Assembly (NCBI GenBank): GCA_038259365.1
Contig: JBBSOW010000004.1
Location: forward strand, 13,094-77,093
Length of the DNA: 64,000 bases
Direction: 5' to 3'
Source of the DNA: JBBSOW01 sp038259365
GTDB taxonomy: Bacteria; Actinomycetota; Actinomycetes; Propionibacteriales; Propionibacteriaceae
Position 1 is the stretch's first letter. Every line of letters begins with the position of its first letter. This document shows positions 41,564 through 51,148 of this stretch, piece after piece. The position numbers and the translations under genes are program-made. The notes beneath the pieces were generated by a model that saw only the letters and a list, made by a program, of their open reading frames with translations, was not told where the DNA came from and made no database searches.

Positions 41564-42514
41564 CTAATCGGTGATCAGTTCGAGCCCCGCAAACAGATCG
41601 TCGCTTTGGCGCGCCGGCAGGGGAACGCCCGAGGCAAATCGATAGTACTCAGCCGCGTCGGGGCTGTCGGTCATCTTGGCGAACATGGAGAAGAAGGGGC
41701 CCTCCCAATCGATCTGGGTGGCGTGGGCCTTGAGCGCCGCCAGTTTCTTGGCCCCCAGGCCGGCGCCGGAGATCCGCACCGCGATGTCGTCGTCCTCGGC
41801 GGCCATCGGCATCTCGCCCTCGGGGTCGAAATTGGCGAAGGTCTCGGTGTCGCCGGATTCGCGCAGCGCGCGGATCCCGGCCCGCATGACGTCGGCGCTC
41901 ATCGTCGTCCACAGCACGCGCTGGACGGTCCAGGGTTCCCCCAGGTCTCGCCGATAGCTCGGCACGCCGGCCAGCGCGGCCGCGTAGGTGGCGATGCGGT
42001 GGGCCATGACGTGATCGGGGTGGCCGTAGTTGCCGAACTCGTCGTAGGTGAGGATCACCTGCGGCTGGCGATCCCGGATGATCGGGACCAACTCGTTCGC
42101 CGCCACCAACAGATCGACCCGCCACAAGCAGTTGGGGTGCACCTCGTCGGCGGCCATGGCCATGCCGCGCTCGTCGTAGACCATGCCGGAATCGCGGAAG
42201 CGACCGTCGCCGCCCAGGCGCACGTGGTCGGTCACGCCGAGCGCCGCCATGGCCCGGTGTAGCTCACCGAGCCGGTGCGGGCCGAGGCTGTCGGTCTCGG
42301 CCGAGGAGAGATAGGCAAGCTCCGGCACGAGCACCTCGCCCTCTTCGCCGAGGGTGCACGTCACCAGCGTCACCTGGGCGCCCTCTTCGACGAGCTTGGC
42401 CATCGTCATCGCGTTGGACGAGCTTTCGTCGTCGGGATGGGCATGGACGAACATCGCCCGCCTGGTAGGCAGGTCGGGCTCGCCCGGGATCTCAGCAGAT
42501 AGCGTTGTGCTCAC
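41564..42514 (-). CDS. mshB: Mycothiol biosynthesis deacetylase
   Basis: Removes the acetyl group from GlcNAc-inositol in mycothiol synthesis. 316 residues, LmbE/PIG-L fold with AHPDDES at residues 25-31 (zinc ligands His26, Asp29) and a third His in GHPDHVMAH near residue 165. TLVTCTLGEEGEVLVPELA and the later DRxDSGMVYDE region match MshB rather than the conjugate amidase Mca. TACTGT ends 6 nt before GTG 42514 (leaderless), so it has its own promoter inside the opp region. Confidence 0.92.
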   Translation of the reverse strand: MSTTLSAEIPGEPDLPTRRAMFVHAHPDDESSSNAMTMAKLVEEGAQVTLVTCTLGEEGEVLVPELAYLSSAETDSLGPHRLGELHRAMAALGVTDHVRLGGDGRFRDSGMVYDERGMAMAADEVHPNCLWRVDLLVAANELVPIIRDRQPQVILTYDEFGNYGHPDHVMAHRIATYAAALAGVPSYRRDLGEPWTVQRVLWTTMSADVMRAGIRALRESGDTETFANFDPEGEMPMAAEDDDIAVRISGAGLGAKKLAALKAHATQIDWEGPFFSMFAKMTDSPDAAEYYRFASGVPLPARQSDDLFAGLELITD

Positions 42515-42520
42515 CCGTAA

Positions 42521-42526
42521 ACAGTA
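42521..42526 (-). promoter_or_regulatory. -10 element TACTGT, leaderless start of mshB
   Basis: TACTGT on the minus strand ends 6 nt before GTG 42514. Confidence 0.55.
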
Positions 42527-42565
42527 GTGCCAATAGCCAACCCTCGGCCCGCTCGTGGGAGGGCC

Positions 42566-43672
42566 TCAGCCGTTGGTCTGAGCCACCACGTGGCGGACCT
42601 CGGCGAAGTGACAGGCCGAGCTGTGCTCACCAGCACCGTCGTCGCGCAACTCCAGGGGCGGCTCGGTGGTGCTGCAGATCTCCTGGGCCTTCCAACAGCG
42701 GGTGTGGAAGCGGCACCCGGACGGCGGGTTCGCCGGGCTGGGCACGTCGCCGGTGAGGACGATCTGGTCCCTCTTGTCGCGCAGGGTCGGATCGGGCACC
42801 GGGACCGCCGATAGCAAAGCTTGGGTGTAGGGATGGGTCGGCCGTTCGTAGATCTGGGTCTCGTCGCCGATTTCCACCAGCTTGCCCAGGTACATCACCC
42901 CCACGCGGTGCGAGATGTGGCGCACGACGGAGAGATCGTGGGCGATGAAGACGTAGGCCAGGCCCAGTTCTCGCTGCAGCTTCTCCAGCAGGTTGACCAC
43001 CTGCGCCTGGACGGACACGTCCAGCGCCGAGACGGGCTCGTCGCAGACGATCACCTTGGGGTTCAGCGCCAGGCCGCGGGCGATGCCGATGCGCTGGCGC
43101 TGACCGCCGGAGAACTGGTGGGGGTAGCGGTTGATGTGCTCCGGGCTCAGCCCGACCAGCTCCAGCAACTCCTGGACCCTGCCCAGCCGCTTGTTCTTCG
43201 GCAGCAGATCCGAGTGGATCTCGTACGGCTCGCCGATGATCTTGCCGACCGTCATCCGCGGGTTGAGCGAGGTGTAGGGGTCCTGGAAGACGATCTGGAT
43301 ATCGCGTCGCATCCGGCGCAGGTCGCTGGTACCGACGCCGGACATCTTCTTCCCGTCGAAGGTGAGCTCGCCGGCGGTGGGCTCCTCAAGCTGAACCAGG
43401 AGACGCCCGAGCGTCGACTTGCCACAGCCCGATTCGCCCACGATACCGAGCGTTTCGCCGGGATACAGATCGAACGACACCCCGTCCACGGCCCGCACCG
43501 CGCCGGTCTGCCGGCGGAGCACCCCCGAACGGATCGGGTAGTGCTTGACCAGGTCGTGCGCAGTGAGGATGGGTTCCTTGCCCGACTGCGCCGGGTCTTC
43601 GGCGTGGGAGTCCGTCGAGGCGGACCGTTCCCCCGATCGAGCCGGCTCGAACTCAGTGTATTCAGTGCTCAT
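42566..43672 (-). CDS. oppF: Oligopeptide ABC transporter ATPase, OppF type
   Basis: 368 residues. Walker A GESGCGKSTLGR, signature FSGGQRQRIGIARGLAL, Walker B IVCDEPVSALDVSVQAQV, and the OppF-type C-terminal cysteine-rich motif (PSGCRFHTRCWKAQEICSTT), which probably binds an iron-sulfur cluster. Begins 11 nt inside the end of oppD. Last gene of the oligopeptide operon. Confidence 0.92.
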   Translation of the reverse strand: MSTEYTEFEPARSGERSASTDSHAEDPAQSGKEPILTAHDLVKHYPIRSGVLRRQTGAVRAVDGVSFDLYPGETLGIVGESGCGKSTLGRLLVQLEEPTAGELTFDGKKMSGVGTSDLRRMRRDIQIVFQDPYTSLNPRMTVGKIIGEPYEIHSDLLPKNKRLGRVQELLELVGLSPEHINRYPHQFSGGQRQRIGIARGLALNPKVIVCDEPVSALDVSVQAQVVNLLEKLQRELGLAYVFIAHDLSVVRHISHRVGVMYLGKLVEIGDETQIYERPTHPYTQALLSAVPVPDPTLRDKRDQIVLTGDVPSPANPPSGCRFHTRCWKAQEICSTTEPPLELRDDGAGEHSSACHFAEVRHVVAQTNG

Positions 43673-44723
43673 TGCTCAACACCTCCTCGGCGAAGTGGCA
43701 GGCGGAGACGCGATCCCGGCCGATCTCGTACAGCGGTGGCGGCGGATCCTGCCGGCAGACGTCCCGGGCGTAGGCGCAGCGAGGGTTGAACGCGCAGCCC
43801 GGGGGGATCTTGGTCAGGTTGGGCGGCAGGCCGCCGATAGCGGTGAGCTCCTGCCCCTTCTGATCCAGGCGCGGGATGGAACCGAGCAGACCCTCGGTGT
43901 AGGGGTGCCCGGGGTTGGCGTAGATATCGAGCACCTCGGCCCGCTCGACGATTCGCCCCGCGTACATGACCGCGATGCGATCGGCCACGTCGGCGACGAC
44001 GCCCAGGTCGTGGGTGATGAGGATGAGGCCCATCTTGAGTTCGTCCTGCAACTCCTTGAGCAGCTCCATGATCTGCGCCTGCACCGTGACGTCCAGGGCG
44101 GTGGTCGGCTCGTCGGCGATGAGGACGGGCGGGTCCAGGGCGATCGCCATCGCGATCATGATGCGCTGGCGCATGCCGCCGGAGAACTGATGCGGGTAGG
44201 CCTTCACCCGATCCGCGGCCGCCGGGATGCTCACGCGCTCCATGAGCCGGATGGCCTCGGACTCCGCGTCGGACTTGTTCATGCCGCGGTGGATGCGAAA
44301 CATCTCCGCGATCTGCCAGCCGACCGGGAACACCGGGTTCAGCGAGCTCAGCGCGTCCTGGAAGATGATGGAGATCTCGGCGCCGCGGACGTCCCGGCGC
44401 TCCTTCTCCGACACCTTGAGCAGATCGGTGCCGCAGTAGCGCACCTCACCGCCGGTGACGAAGCCCGGCGGGGTGTCGAGGATGCCCATGATGGCCTGGG
44501 CGGTGACGGACTTGCCCGAGCCGGATTCGCCGAGGATGGCCAGCGTCTCGCCCTGATCGAGGGTGAAACTGGCCCCGTTGATGGCCTTGGCCACCCCCTC
44601 TCGGGTGCGGAACTCGACCTCGAGGTCGACGACGTCGAGCAACCGGCCGCCCTGCGGCTTCCAGCGGCTTTCGCCCCGCGTCGATCCGCGGTTGCTGACG
44701 TCGAGCGTCTCTTTGCGTGACAT
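43662..44723 (-). CDS. oppD: Oligopeptide ABC transporter ATPase, OppD type
   Basis: 353 residues. Walker A GESGSGKSVTAQAIMG, signature FSGGMRQRIMIAMAIAL, Walker B LIADEPTTALDVTVQAQI, switch His in ITHDLGVVADVAD, and a C-terminal cysteine cluster (PGCAFNPRCAYARDVCRQ). ATG 44723 is chosen; longer readings are shadows of oppC. Partner of OppF in energising the OppBC permease. Confidence 0.92.
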   Translation of the reverse strand: MSRKETLDVSNRGSTRGESRWKPQGGRLLDVVDLEVEFRTREGVAKAINGASFTLDQGETLAILGESGSGKSVTAQAIMGILDTPPGFVTGGEVRYCGTDLLKVSEKERRDVRGAEISIIFQDALSSLNPVFPVGWQIAEMFRIHRGMNKSDAESEAIRLMERVSIPAAADRVKAYPHQFSGGMRQRIMIAMAIALDPPVLIADEPTTALDVTVQAQIMELLKELQDELKMGLILITHDLGVVADVADRIAVMYAGRIVERAEVLDIYANPGHPYTEGLLGSIPRLDQKGQELTAIGGLPPNLTKIPPGCAFNPRCAYARDVCRQDPPPPLYEIGRDRVSACHFAEEVLSNEH

Positions 44724-44731
44724 GTCGCTCC

Positions 44732-45691
44732 TTAACGTAGCTTCGGATCGAGGGCCGAGCTGACGGCGTCCCCCAGCATGATGAAGGCCAGCACGGTGGC
44801 CGACAGGAATATCGAGGGGAAGATCAGCATGTTGGGCGCGATCCGCACCAGGCCGATAGACGACGCGTTGGAGATGTCGATGCCCCAGGAGACCGCCGGC
44901 GGCTTCAGCCCGATGCCGAGGAAGGACAGCGTGGCCTCCACCGAGATGTAGACGCCGAGGTTGATCGTGGAGACGACGATCACCGGGGCCACCGCGTTGG
45001 GCAGGATGTGTCGCAGGATCATCCGGACCGGGTTGGCCCCCAGCGCGCGGGCCGCGTTCACGTAGTCGTTCGGCTTCACCTGGAAGACGCTCGAGCGCAT
45101 CAGGCGGGCCACGCTGGGCCAGCCGAACAGCACGAGGACCCCGACGATCTTGAGGATCTGAACGACCAACGGGGTGTCCAACCCGCTCGGGAAGACGTAG
45201 AGGGCCAGGATGCCCGCCAACAGCAGGGGGATGGCGAAGAAGACCTCGCCGAGGCGAGAGAGCACCGCGTCCAGCCATCCCCCGTAGAAGCCGGAGACGA
45301 GGCCGACGATGCCGCCGAGGATCACGGTGCCCAGGCTGGCCAGCACGCCGACCATGATGGAGGCCCGAGCCCCGTAGATGGTGCGGGCGTAGACGTCGTA
45401 GCCCAACGCCGTGGTGCCGAAGACGTGCGCCTCCGACGGGGGCTGCCGGGCGTCCTTGAGCACCGCGTAGTAGGGATCCGCACCGGTAAACAGGCTCGGG
45501 GCGATCGCCATCACGACGAAGACGAGGATCAACACCGAGGAGATCCAAAACAGCGGGTTGCGCCGCAGCTCTCCCCAGGCGTCGGACCACAGCGACTGCG
45601 GCTTTCCGTAGCCCTCGCCGGTTTCGCCGGTGAACTCGCTTTGCGCCTCCTCCTCGCGCGGACCCCGGTGGTGGGTTTCTTGTTCAGTCAT
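44732..45691 (-). CDS. oppC: Oligopeptide ABC transporter permease, OppC type
   Basis: 319 residues, about six membrane helices. The N-terminal cytoplasmic part (residues 1-45) precedes the first helix FWISSVLILVFVVMAIAPSL; the ATPase-contact EAA loop is YVNAARALGANPVRMILRHI. The last residues (AVSSALDPKLR) are typical. Overlaps oppB by 8 nt. Confidence 0.92.
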   Translation of the reverse strand: MTEQETHHRGPREEEAQSEFTGETGEGYGKPQSLWSDAWGELRRNPLFWISSVLILVFVVMAIAPSLFTGADPYYAVLKDARQPPSEAHVFGTTALGYDVYARTIYGARASIMVGVLASLGTVILGGIVGLVSGFYGGWLDAVLSRLGEVFFAIPLLLAGILALYVFPSGLDTPLVVQILKIVGVLVLFGWPSVARLMRSSVFQVKPNDYVNAARALGANPVRMILRHILPNAVAPVIVVSTINLGVYISVEATLSFLGIGLKPPAVSWGIDISNASSIGLVRIAPNMLIFPSIFLSATVLAFIMLGDAVSSALDPKLR

Positions 45692-46604
45692 GGCTGATCC
45701 TCGGATCCAGGGCTCCGTAGAGCAGGTCGACTAGGAGATTCACCAGCAGGTAGATCAGCACCAGACAGGTGACGGTACCGACCACCATGTTGCCGTCCTT
45801 GAGGGTGACGCCGCGGAAAAGAAACCCGCCGATTCCGTTGATGTTGAAGATCCGCTCGGTGACCACCGCGCCGCCCATCAGGGCGCCGATGTCGTAACCG
45901 ATGAAGGTGACCACCGGGATCAGCGAGTTGCGCAGGGTGTGCACCGAGACTCGCCGCACGTTGGACATGCCCTTGGCCTTGGCGGTGCGCACGTAGTCCG
46001 ATCGGAGGTTCTCCACCAGGGTTCCGCGCATCAGCCGGGCGATGTAGGCCAGCGAAAGGGCGCCCAGCACGAGCCCCGGCAGCAGCAACTGCTGCCAACT
46101 GCCTTGGGTGGCGGTGACGGGAAACCACTCCAACCGCAGGCCGAACACCAGCTGGGAGAGCCCTCCGATGACGAAGATGGGGATGGAGATGACGACCAGG
46201 GTGGACAAGATGACGAGATAGTCGAGAAACCGGCCGCGGTTGATTCCGGCCAGGATGCCCGCGACGATCCCGACGATGGCCTCGAAGACCAGCGCGATGA
46301 AGGCGAGCTTCAGCGTGGTGGGCCACCGGAGCAGCAGCTCACCGCCCACCGACAACCCGGAGAACGTCTGCCCGAGGTCGCCCTGGAGAAGCTTGCCGAG
46401 GTAGTAGCCGTATTGCACGATGAGCGGATCGTCCAGGTGGTGCTCGGCGGTGAACTTCGCGATGTAACCCGCCGGGCAGGCCCGCTCACCGCATCGCCCC
46501 GCAATGGGGTCCCCGATGCCGAAGACCATCGCGAAGATCAACGCCGTTGATCCCAATATCACCGGGATCATTTGGAGAACCCGCCGAATAATATAGGCCG
46601 TCAC
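45684..46604 (-). CDS. oppB: Oligopeptide ABC transporter permease, OppB type
   Basis: 306 residues, six membrane helices. The N-terminus MTAYIIRRVLQMIPVILGST and the EAA loop DYVRTAKAKGMSNVRRVSVH are characteristic, as is the ending LDPRISHD. It is separated from the binding-protein gene by 109 nt that contain a strong hairpin. Confidence 0.92.
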   Translation of the reverse strand: MTAYIIRRVLQMIPVILGSTALIFAMVFGIGDPIAGRCGERACPAGYIAKFTAEHHLDDPLIVQYGYYLGKLLQGDLGQTFSGLSVGGELLLRWPTTLKLAFIALVFEAIVGIVAGILAGINRGRFLDYLVILSTLVVISIPIFVIGGLSQLVFGLRLEWFPVTATQGSWQQLLLPGLVLGALSLAYIARLMRGTLVENLRSDYVRTAKAKGMSNVRRVSVHTLRNSLIPVVTFIGYDIGALMGGAVVTERIFNINGIGGFLFRGVTLKDGNMVVGTVTCLVLIYLLVNLLVDLLYGALDPRISHD

Positions 46605-46667
46605 AACCCCACCCTCCTCCTCGAGGAACCACCGACCGACCGCTGTCGCACCCGGTTGACAATCCGT

Positions 46668-46696
46668 CGGCCCCAGGGCGGGTTGCCCTGGGGCCG
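46668..46696 (-). terminator. Hairpin between oppA and oppB
   Basis: CGGCCCCAGGGC pairs with GCCCTGGGGCCG (12 bp, 5-nt loop). It lies 17 nt from the oppA stop (46714) and 63 nt before oppB (46604). No U run follows. Such a stem may stabilise the binding-protein mRNA or terminate part of the transcripts, so that the binding protein exceeds the permease. Confidence 0.6.
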
Positions 46697-46713
46697 TTGA
46701 TCGGACCTGCTGC

Positions 46714-48351
46714 TTACTTGAGCTTGATCTGGCTGAGGTCGGGCGTGCCGAACGCGGTAATCTTGACGTTCGTCACCCTGTCCGACCAGCCCATCGTGGC
46801 CTTGTTGTAGTACATCGGGGCTGTCGGGAAGTCCTCGGCCAGCATCGCCTCGGCCTCCTGGTACAGCTTGTTGGACTCATCGGCCGTCGGCGCCGCAGCG
46901 GCCGCCTCCAGCTTCTTCTGGAAGTCCGGGTTGTCGTACTTGGACCAGTTGGAATCCGCGCCCTTGGAGTAGATCGGGGCGAGGAAGTTCTCGATGGACG
47001 GGTAGTCCATCTGCCAGCCGGAGCGGAAGATTCCCTTATAGGAGCCGTCGTCGATGCCCTTTTGGAAGGTGGCGAAATCGACCACCGAGTTCAGGCGGCA
47101 GTCCAGGCCAAGGGTGTTCTTGATCGAGTTGCAGGTGGTCTCGCCGATATCGGCGTTCCCGGCGCCATCGACGTTGGTCGTGTAGGTCAGGGTGCCCTTG
47201 TAACCGCCGGCTGCCTTGTAGGCGGCCTTGGCCTTGGCGGGATCGAAGACACACGGTTCACCGCAGGCATCGGGCTTGTAGCCGTCCACCACTGGGGAGA
47301 CCCAACCGGTGGCCGGGGTAGCGGTGCCGCTCAACACCTGATCGACGATGGTTTGGCGATCGATGGCCATCGAGATGGCCTTCTTCAGGTCCGGGTTGTC
47401 CTTGAGCTGCTTGTCCTCGGGCGAGTAGGTGATCCAGCGGATGCCACCGGTCTCGCGATCGCCGTTGCGATCGGGCAAGTCGTCCTTGTAGAGATTGCCC
47501 ACCATATTCTGGGTCGGGATCGCGTCGATCAGGTCCAGGTTGTTGGCCACCACGTCGGTGTAGGCCGCGGCCGGATCCTGATAGATCCGGAAGGTGACCT
47601 TGTCCACGTTGGCCGGGGCGACGCCCTTGTAGTCGGCGAATTTGGTGAGCACCGTCTCGGTGCTGCTCACCGACTCGATCTGGAAGGGTCCGGCGCCGAT
47701 CGGCTTCTTCTCGAAGGCGTCCTCGTCGGCGAAGAAGGCGTCGGGCTGAGGCGCGAAGGCCGAGTAGCCAAGGCGCACCGGCAGGTTGCCGACCTTCTCG
47801 GCGGTCTTCAGCGTGAAGGTGTGATCGTCGACGACCTTCAGTCCCGACATCTTGAGGCTCTTGGGCTTCTCCGCGCACTTGGCGTCCGGGCACTGCAGGT
47901 CGTCGTAGCCGGCGAACGCGCTGTAGAAGTAGGAGCCGGCCTGGCCGTTGGGGCCGTAGGAGGTGTAGTTCCAGGCGTCCACGAAGTTCTTGGCCTTCAC
48001 CTCGGTGCCATCGTGGAACATGTAGCCCTGCTTGAGCTTGATGGTGAAGGTTTGGTTGTCGTCGGACTCGATCGACTCGGCAATGTCCATCTCCGGGGCG
48101 GCGTTGTCGGTGTTGTAGTGCACCAGCTTGGCGGTGAAGGCGTCCACCACGTTGCCGCCGCAGGTCTCCGAGGTGTTGCCGGCGACCAAGGGATCCTTCG
48201 GCGTGCACCCGTTGACCGAGATTTCGCCGCCCCCTTGGGAGGTGTTGTTGTTGGCTTCGGTGCCACTGTCGCCACCCGAGCCGCAGGCGCTGGCGAACAA
48301 CGCGACGGTGGTCAGGGCGGCGGCGGCCATAAGACGAGATCTTCCTCGCAT
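46714..48351 (-). CDS. oppA: Oligopeptide-binding lipoprotein of the ABC transporter
   Basis: Captures peptides outside the membrane for OppBCDF. 545 residues of the family-5 extracellular solute-binding type. The lipoprotein signal MRGRSRLMAAAALTTVALFA ends in the lipobox ASAC with Cys near residue 23, then a Gly/Ser/Asn linker. GTEVKAKNFVDAWNYTSYGP and AVAIDRQTIV-like MAIDRQTIVDQVLSG are family motifs. ATG 48351 has AGGAGGA upstream. Whether the ligand is a peptide or another solute cannot be told. Confidence 0.92.
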   Translation of the reverse strand: MRGRSRLMAAAALTTVALFASACGSGGDSGTEANNNTSQGGGEISVNGCTPKDPLVAGNTSETCGGNVVDAFTAKLVHYNTDNAAPEMDIAESIESDDNQTFTIKLKQGYMFHDGTEVKAKNFVDAWNYTSYGPNGQAGSYFYSAFAGYDDLQCPDAKCAEKPKSLKMSGLKVVDDHTFTLKTAEKVGNLPVRLGYSAFAPQPDAFFADEDAFEKKPIGAGPFQIESVSSTETVLTKFADYKGVAPANVDKVTFRIYQDPAAAYTDVVANNLDLIDAIPTQNMVGNLYKDDLPDRNGDRETGGIRWITYSPEDKQLKDNPDLKKAISMAIDRQTIVDQVLSGTATPATGWVSPVVDGYKPDACGEPCVFDPAKAKAAYKAAGGYKGTLTYTTNVDGAGNADIGETTCNSIKNTLGLDCRLNSVVDFATFQKGIDDGSYKGIFRSGWQMDYPSIENFLAPIYSKGADSNWSKYDNPDFQKKLEAAAAAPTADESNKLYQEAEAMLAEDFPTAPMYYNKATMGWSDRVTNVKITAFGTPDLSQIKLK

Positions 48352-48554
48352 GGATGTCCTCCTTGGGTTTGCACGCCCGGGTCTCGAGCGCTTGGGGGGC
48401 AAGCGGTGAGAACCGTTTTACCCACACAGAGATAACTCGTTTCTATGCCATCGCCGCCCGCTCGGCAAGCACAACAGGGCTTCCCCGAGCCAGAAGAAAT
48501 ACGATTGTGACCTGGGAGGCCGCCTCGGGCGCCCGGCCGACGGTGTGCTATGGG

Positions 48555-51023
48555 CTAGTCGGCGCCGCGGGCGGGTTCGATGGCCGCGACCGCTCGCCGC
48601 AGGGCGTCCGCCCCGTCTATGAGGGCGCGCCGGATGGCGGAATTGAGGCCGCTCTCTGCACATGCCGCGGCGGCCATAAGACTGACCTCGGGCCGGTTGG
48701 CGTGCCTAGGGAAAAGCTTGGCAGCCACCTCAGCCAACGCCCAGCCGCGGCGGAAGACGGCCGTCGCGTTGATCTGCTCGAAATACAGCGGCACGAAGTC
48801 TTCGGTCAGCTCGTCCTGCTCGGCCAAGAAGAAGCCGGCCGCGCTGGCGTACAGCTCGTAGGCGCTCAGGGTCGAGGGCCTCACCAACAGCCTCCAGGCG
48901 GTGAGCTTGGCCTCGAGCGTGGGCAGGCTGGCCCGGCAACGGGCCGCGTGGGCCAGACCCGACGCCGAGTGATCGATCCCGATCTCCTCGGTGATCAACG
49001 ACTCGGCCCCGGTGAGCACGCACAGGCGCCACACGACGGCCCAGCGCAATTCCTCGTCCAACGGGCGGCCGTCGATCTCTTCGTCACCGCGCAGCAGGCT
49101 CGACAACCGCGTGCTGTCGCTGGTGGCCCTGAACCACACCCGCAACACGGCGAGTTGATGATCCGATCCGGGCTCGGCCGCGGCCAGCAGCGTCTCAGCT
49201 ACCGAGGCGAACCGTGTCAGCCGCGCGGCCCGCTCCGCGCGCGGGCAGTAGGCGCCGGACAGTTCCGTGGAGCAAAAATCCGCGATCGCGCTCAGCAGCA
49301 GCACATTCGTCTCGTGCGAGAGCTGCGCGAGCAAGAGCTCGAACGCGATCTCGGGGGCCAGCTCGGCACTGCGCACCCCGTCGCGGATGCTGTTCACCAG
49401 CAAGACGCGGACGCTGAGGTCGGTGATCGAGGACAACGCGGGGAGCTCCGGCCATCCCGGGGCGGGGCGAATTCGCGCCCAGGTGGTGTCCGAGCTGTCG
49501 GGAATCCAGGCCGCCGCGCCTTCGCGGGCGAGGATCAGGTCTTGAGTCTCCCCCGTGGCGATGATGACCGCCTGGGTTTCGATCACCGTGCCGTCGGGGT
49601 CGAGGGTCGCCACATCGATCGCGTGCCGGCGGGCGGCGGACTGCTCGGGCGGAGCGGTGCAGGTGAGCCGAGCGGGGCTGCCGCGGGCATCGATCTCCAA
49701 CCGATCCAATCCCGTCGTCTGCAACCACGCCGCCACCCAACCCTGGAGTTTCTCTCCCGACGCGTCCTCCCAGGCCCTGATCAGGTCGGCCAGCGTCGCG
49801 TTGCCGAAGCGATGCTCGGTGAAATACGACGCCAGGCCGGCGTGGAACACGTCCTCACCAAGGAAGCGAAGCAGCTGGCCGAGCACGGCGGCGCCCTTGG
49901 CGTAGGAGATGCCGTCGAACGAGGCCAGCGCGGAGGACGTGTCGGCGGCGCCGTTCCCGGCGACGGGATGGGTGGAGGGGGCCTGATCGGCGATGCTGCC
50001 CCAATCCTTGCGCGAGAGGCTGAAGTCTGGCCACGTGTCGTACTCGGTAGCCGAACTGCAGACCCGGTTGGCCATGAACTCGGCGAAGGACTCGTTCAAC
50101 CAGAGATCGTCCCACCAGCGCATCGTCACCAGATCCCCGAACCACTGGTGGGCCATCTCGTGCGCGATGGTGTTGGCGCGAACTCCGCGTTCGTCCCGGG
50201 TGGCCGCGGCGCGGAAGATGAACTGGTCTCGGAAGGTCACCAACCCCGGGTTCTCCATCGCGCCGGCGTTGAAGTCGGGCACGAAGGCCTGGTGATACTC
50301 CTCGAAGGGGTACCGGATGCCGAAAAGCTCGTGATAGGCGTCGAAACACTTCCTCGTAACATCCAAGATGTCCTCCGCCTCGGCCGCCAGCGGTCCCGCC
50401 AACGATTGGCGGCAGTGCACCCCAAGCGGGATGCCATCGTGCTCGTCGATCACGGTGGCCCACTCCCCGGCGATGAGGGATACGAAGTAGGTGCTCAGGG
50501 GCTTGGACGGGGCCAGCCTCCACAGTCCCGGCGAGGTCTGTTCCGCGGGGCTGTTGCCCGCCACCGTCCATTCCTGCGGCGTGCGCACCGTGAAGGCGTA
50601 CGGGGCCTTGAGATCCGGCTGATCGAAGCAGGGGAACCAGCGAGGGGCGGCGTCGAGGAAGGACATCGCGTAGAGATAGCGACGCCCGTCGGCGGGATCG
50701 AGGTGTTGATGCAGACCCTCACCATCGTTGCCGTAGACCATCTTGCCCCGCACGACGAGGCGGTTGCGGTGCGCAACGGTGATCGCGATCCGGCCGTCCG
50801 CCCAGCGATCGAGCGGCACCTGCTCTCCGTTCAACTCGACCTCCAACAACTCGTTGCCGTGGAAATCGATGAAGGTCTGCACCGCCTCCTCAGACGCGCT
50901 GAACTCGATGACGCTGGTGGAGGCGAACTCCTCGGCGTCGCGCAGATCGAGCTCGACCTCGACCGAAGAGATCTGCAGTAGGCTGCCGCGAGTTTCCGCC
51001 TCTGTGCGCAATAAGGAAGCCAT
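48555..51023 (-). CDS. pepN: Aminopeptidase N, M1 family
   Basis: Zinc aminopeptidase of the cytoplasm with broad specificity. 822 residues: exopeptidase motif GAMENPG at 254-260, zinc site HEMAHQW with His288, Glu289, His292 and Glu311 (18 residues on), and the ERAP1-like C-terminal helical domain. TAGCTT ends 6 nt before ATG 51023 (leaderless). Divergent from the Eis-like acetyltransferase. Upstream of it in the transcribed direction nothing else is expressed; it ends 200 nt before the oppA promoter region. Confidence 0.93.
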   Translation of the reverse strand: MASLLRTEAETRGSLLQISSVEVELDLRDAEEFASTSVIEFSASEEAVQTFIDFHGNELLEVELNGEQVPLDRWADGRIAITVAHRNRLVVRGKMVYGNDGEGLHQHLDPADGRRYLYAMSFLDAAPRWFPCFDQPDLKAPYAFTVRTPQEWTVAGNSPAEQTSPGLWRLAPSKPLSTYFVSLIAGEWATVIDEHDGIPLGVHCRQSLAGPLAAEAEDILDVTRKCFDAYHELFGIRYPFEEYHQAFVPDFNAGAMENPGLVTFRDQFIFRAAATRDERGVRANTIAHEMAHQWFGDLVTMRWWDDLWLNESFAEFMANRVCSSATEYDTWPDFSLSRKDWGSIADQAPSTHPVAGNGAADTSSALASFDGISYAKGAAVLGQLLRFLGEDVFHAGLASYFTEHRFGNATLADLIRAWEDASGEKLQGWVAAWLQTTGLDRLEIDARGSPARLTCTAPPEQSAARRHAIDVATLDPDGTVIETQAVIIATGETQDLILAREGAAAWIPDSSDTTWARIRPAPGWPELPALSSITDLSVRVLLVNSIRDGVRSAELAPEIAFELLLAQLSHETNVLLLSAIADFCSTELSGAYCPRAERAARLTRFASVAETLLAAAEPGSDHQLAVLRVWFRATSDSTRLSSLLRGDEEIDGRPLDEELRWAVVWRLCVLTGAESLITEEIGIDHSASGLAHAARCRASLPTLEAKLTAWRLLVRPSTLSAYELYASAAGFFLAEQDELTEDFVPLYFEQINATAVFRRGWALAEVAAKLFPRHANRPEVSLMAAAACAESGLNSAIRRALIDGADALRRAVAAIEPARGAD

Positions 51024-51029
51024 GGCTAC

Positions 51030-51035
51030 AAGCTA
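51030..51035 (-). promoter_or_regulatory. -10 element TAGCTT, leaderless start of pepN
   Basis: TAGCTT on the minus strand ends 6 nt before ATG 51023. Confidence 0.6.
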
Positions 51036-51148
51036 GGCCATTCCCGCTCCCCTAAACCATAATCGCGCGATCCTTCGCTAGCCTGCGTCTGAACGCAAGT
51101 GGGGATCCAGGGAGCTGGTGCCCCAACCCCACGAATCCGAGGAGCCCC

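Noticed and set aside
48354..50981. 875-residue plus frame opposite pepN
   Set aside because: Gly/Arg/Val-rich antisense shadow of pepN and of the oppA 5' end; no motifs and no start signal.
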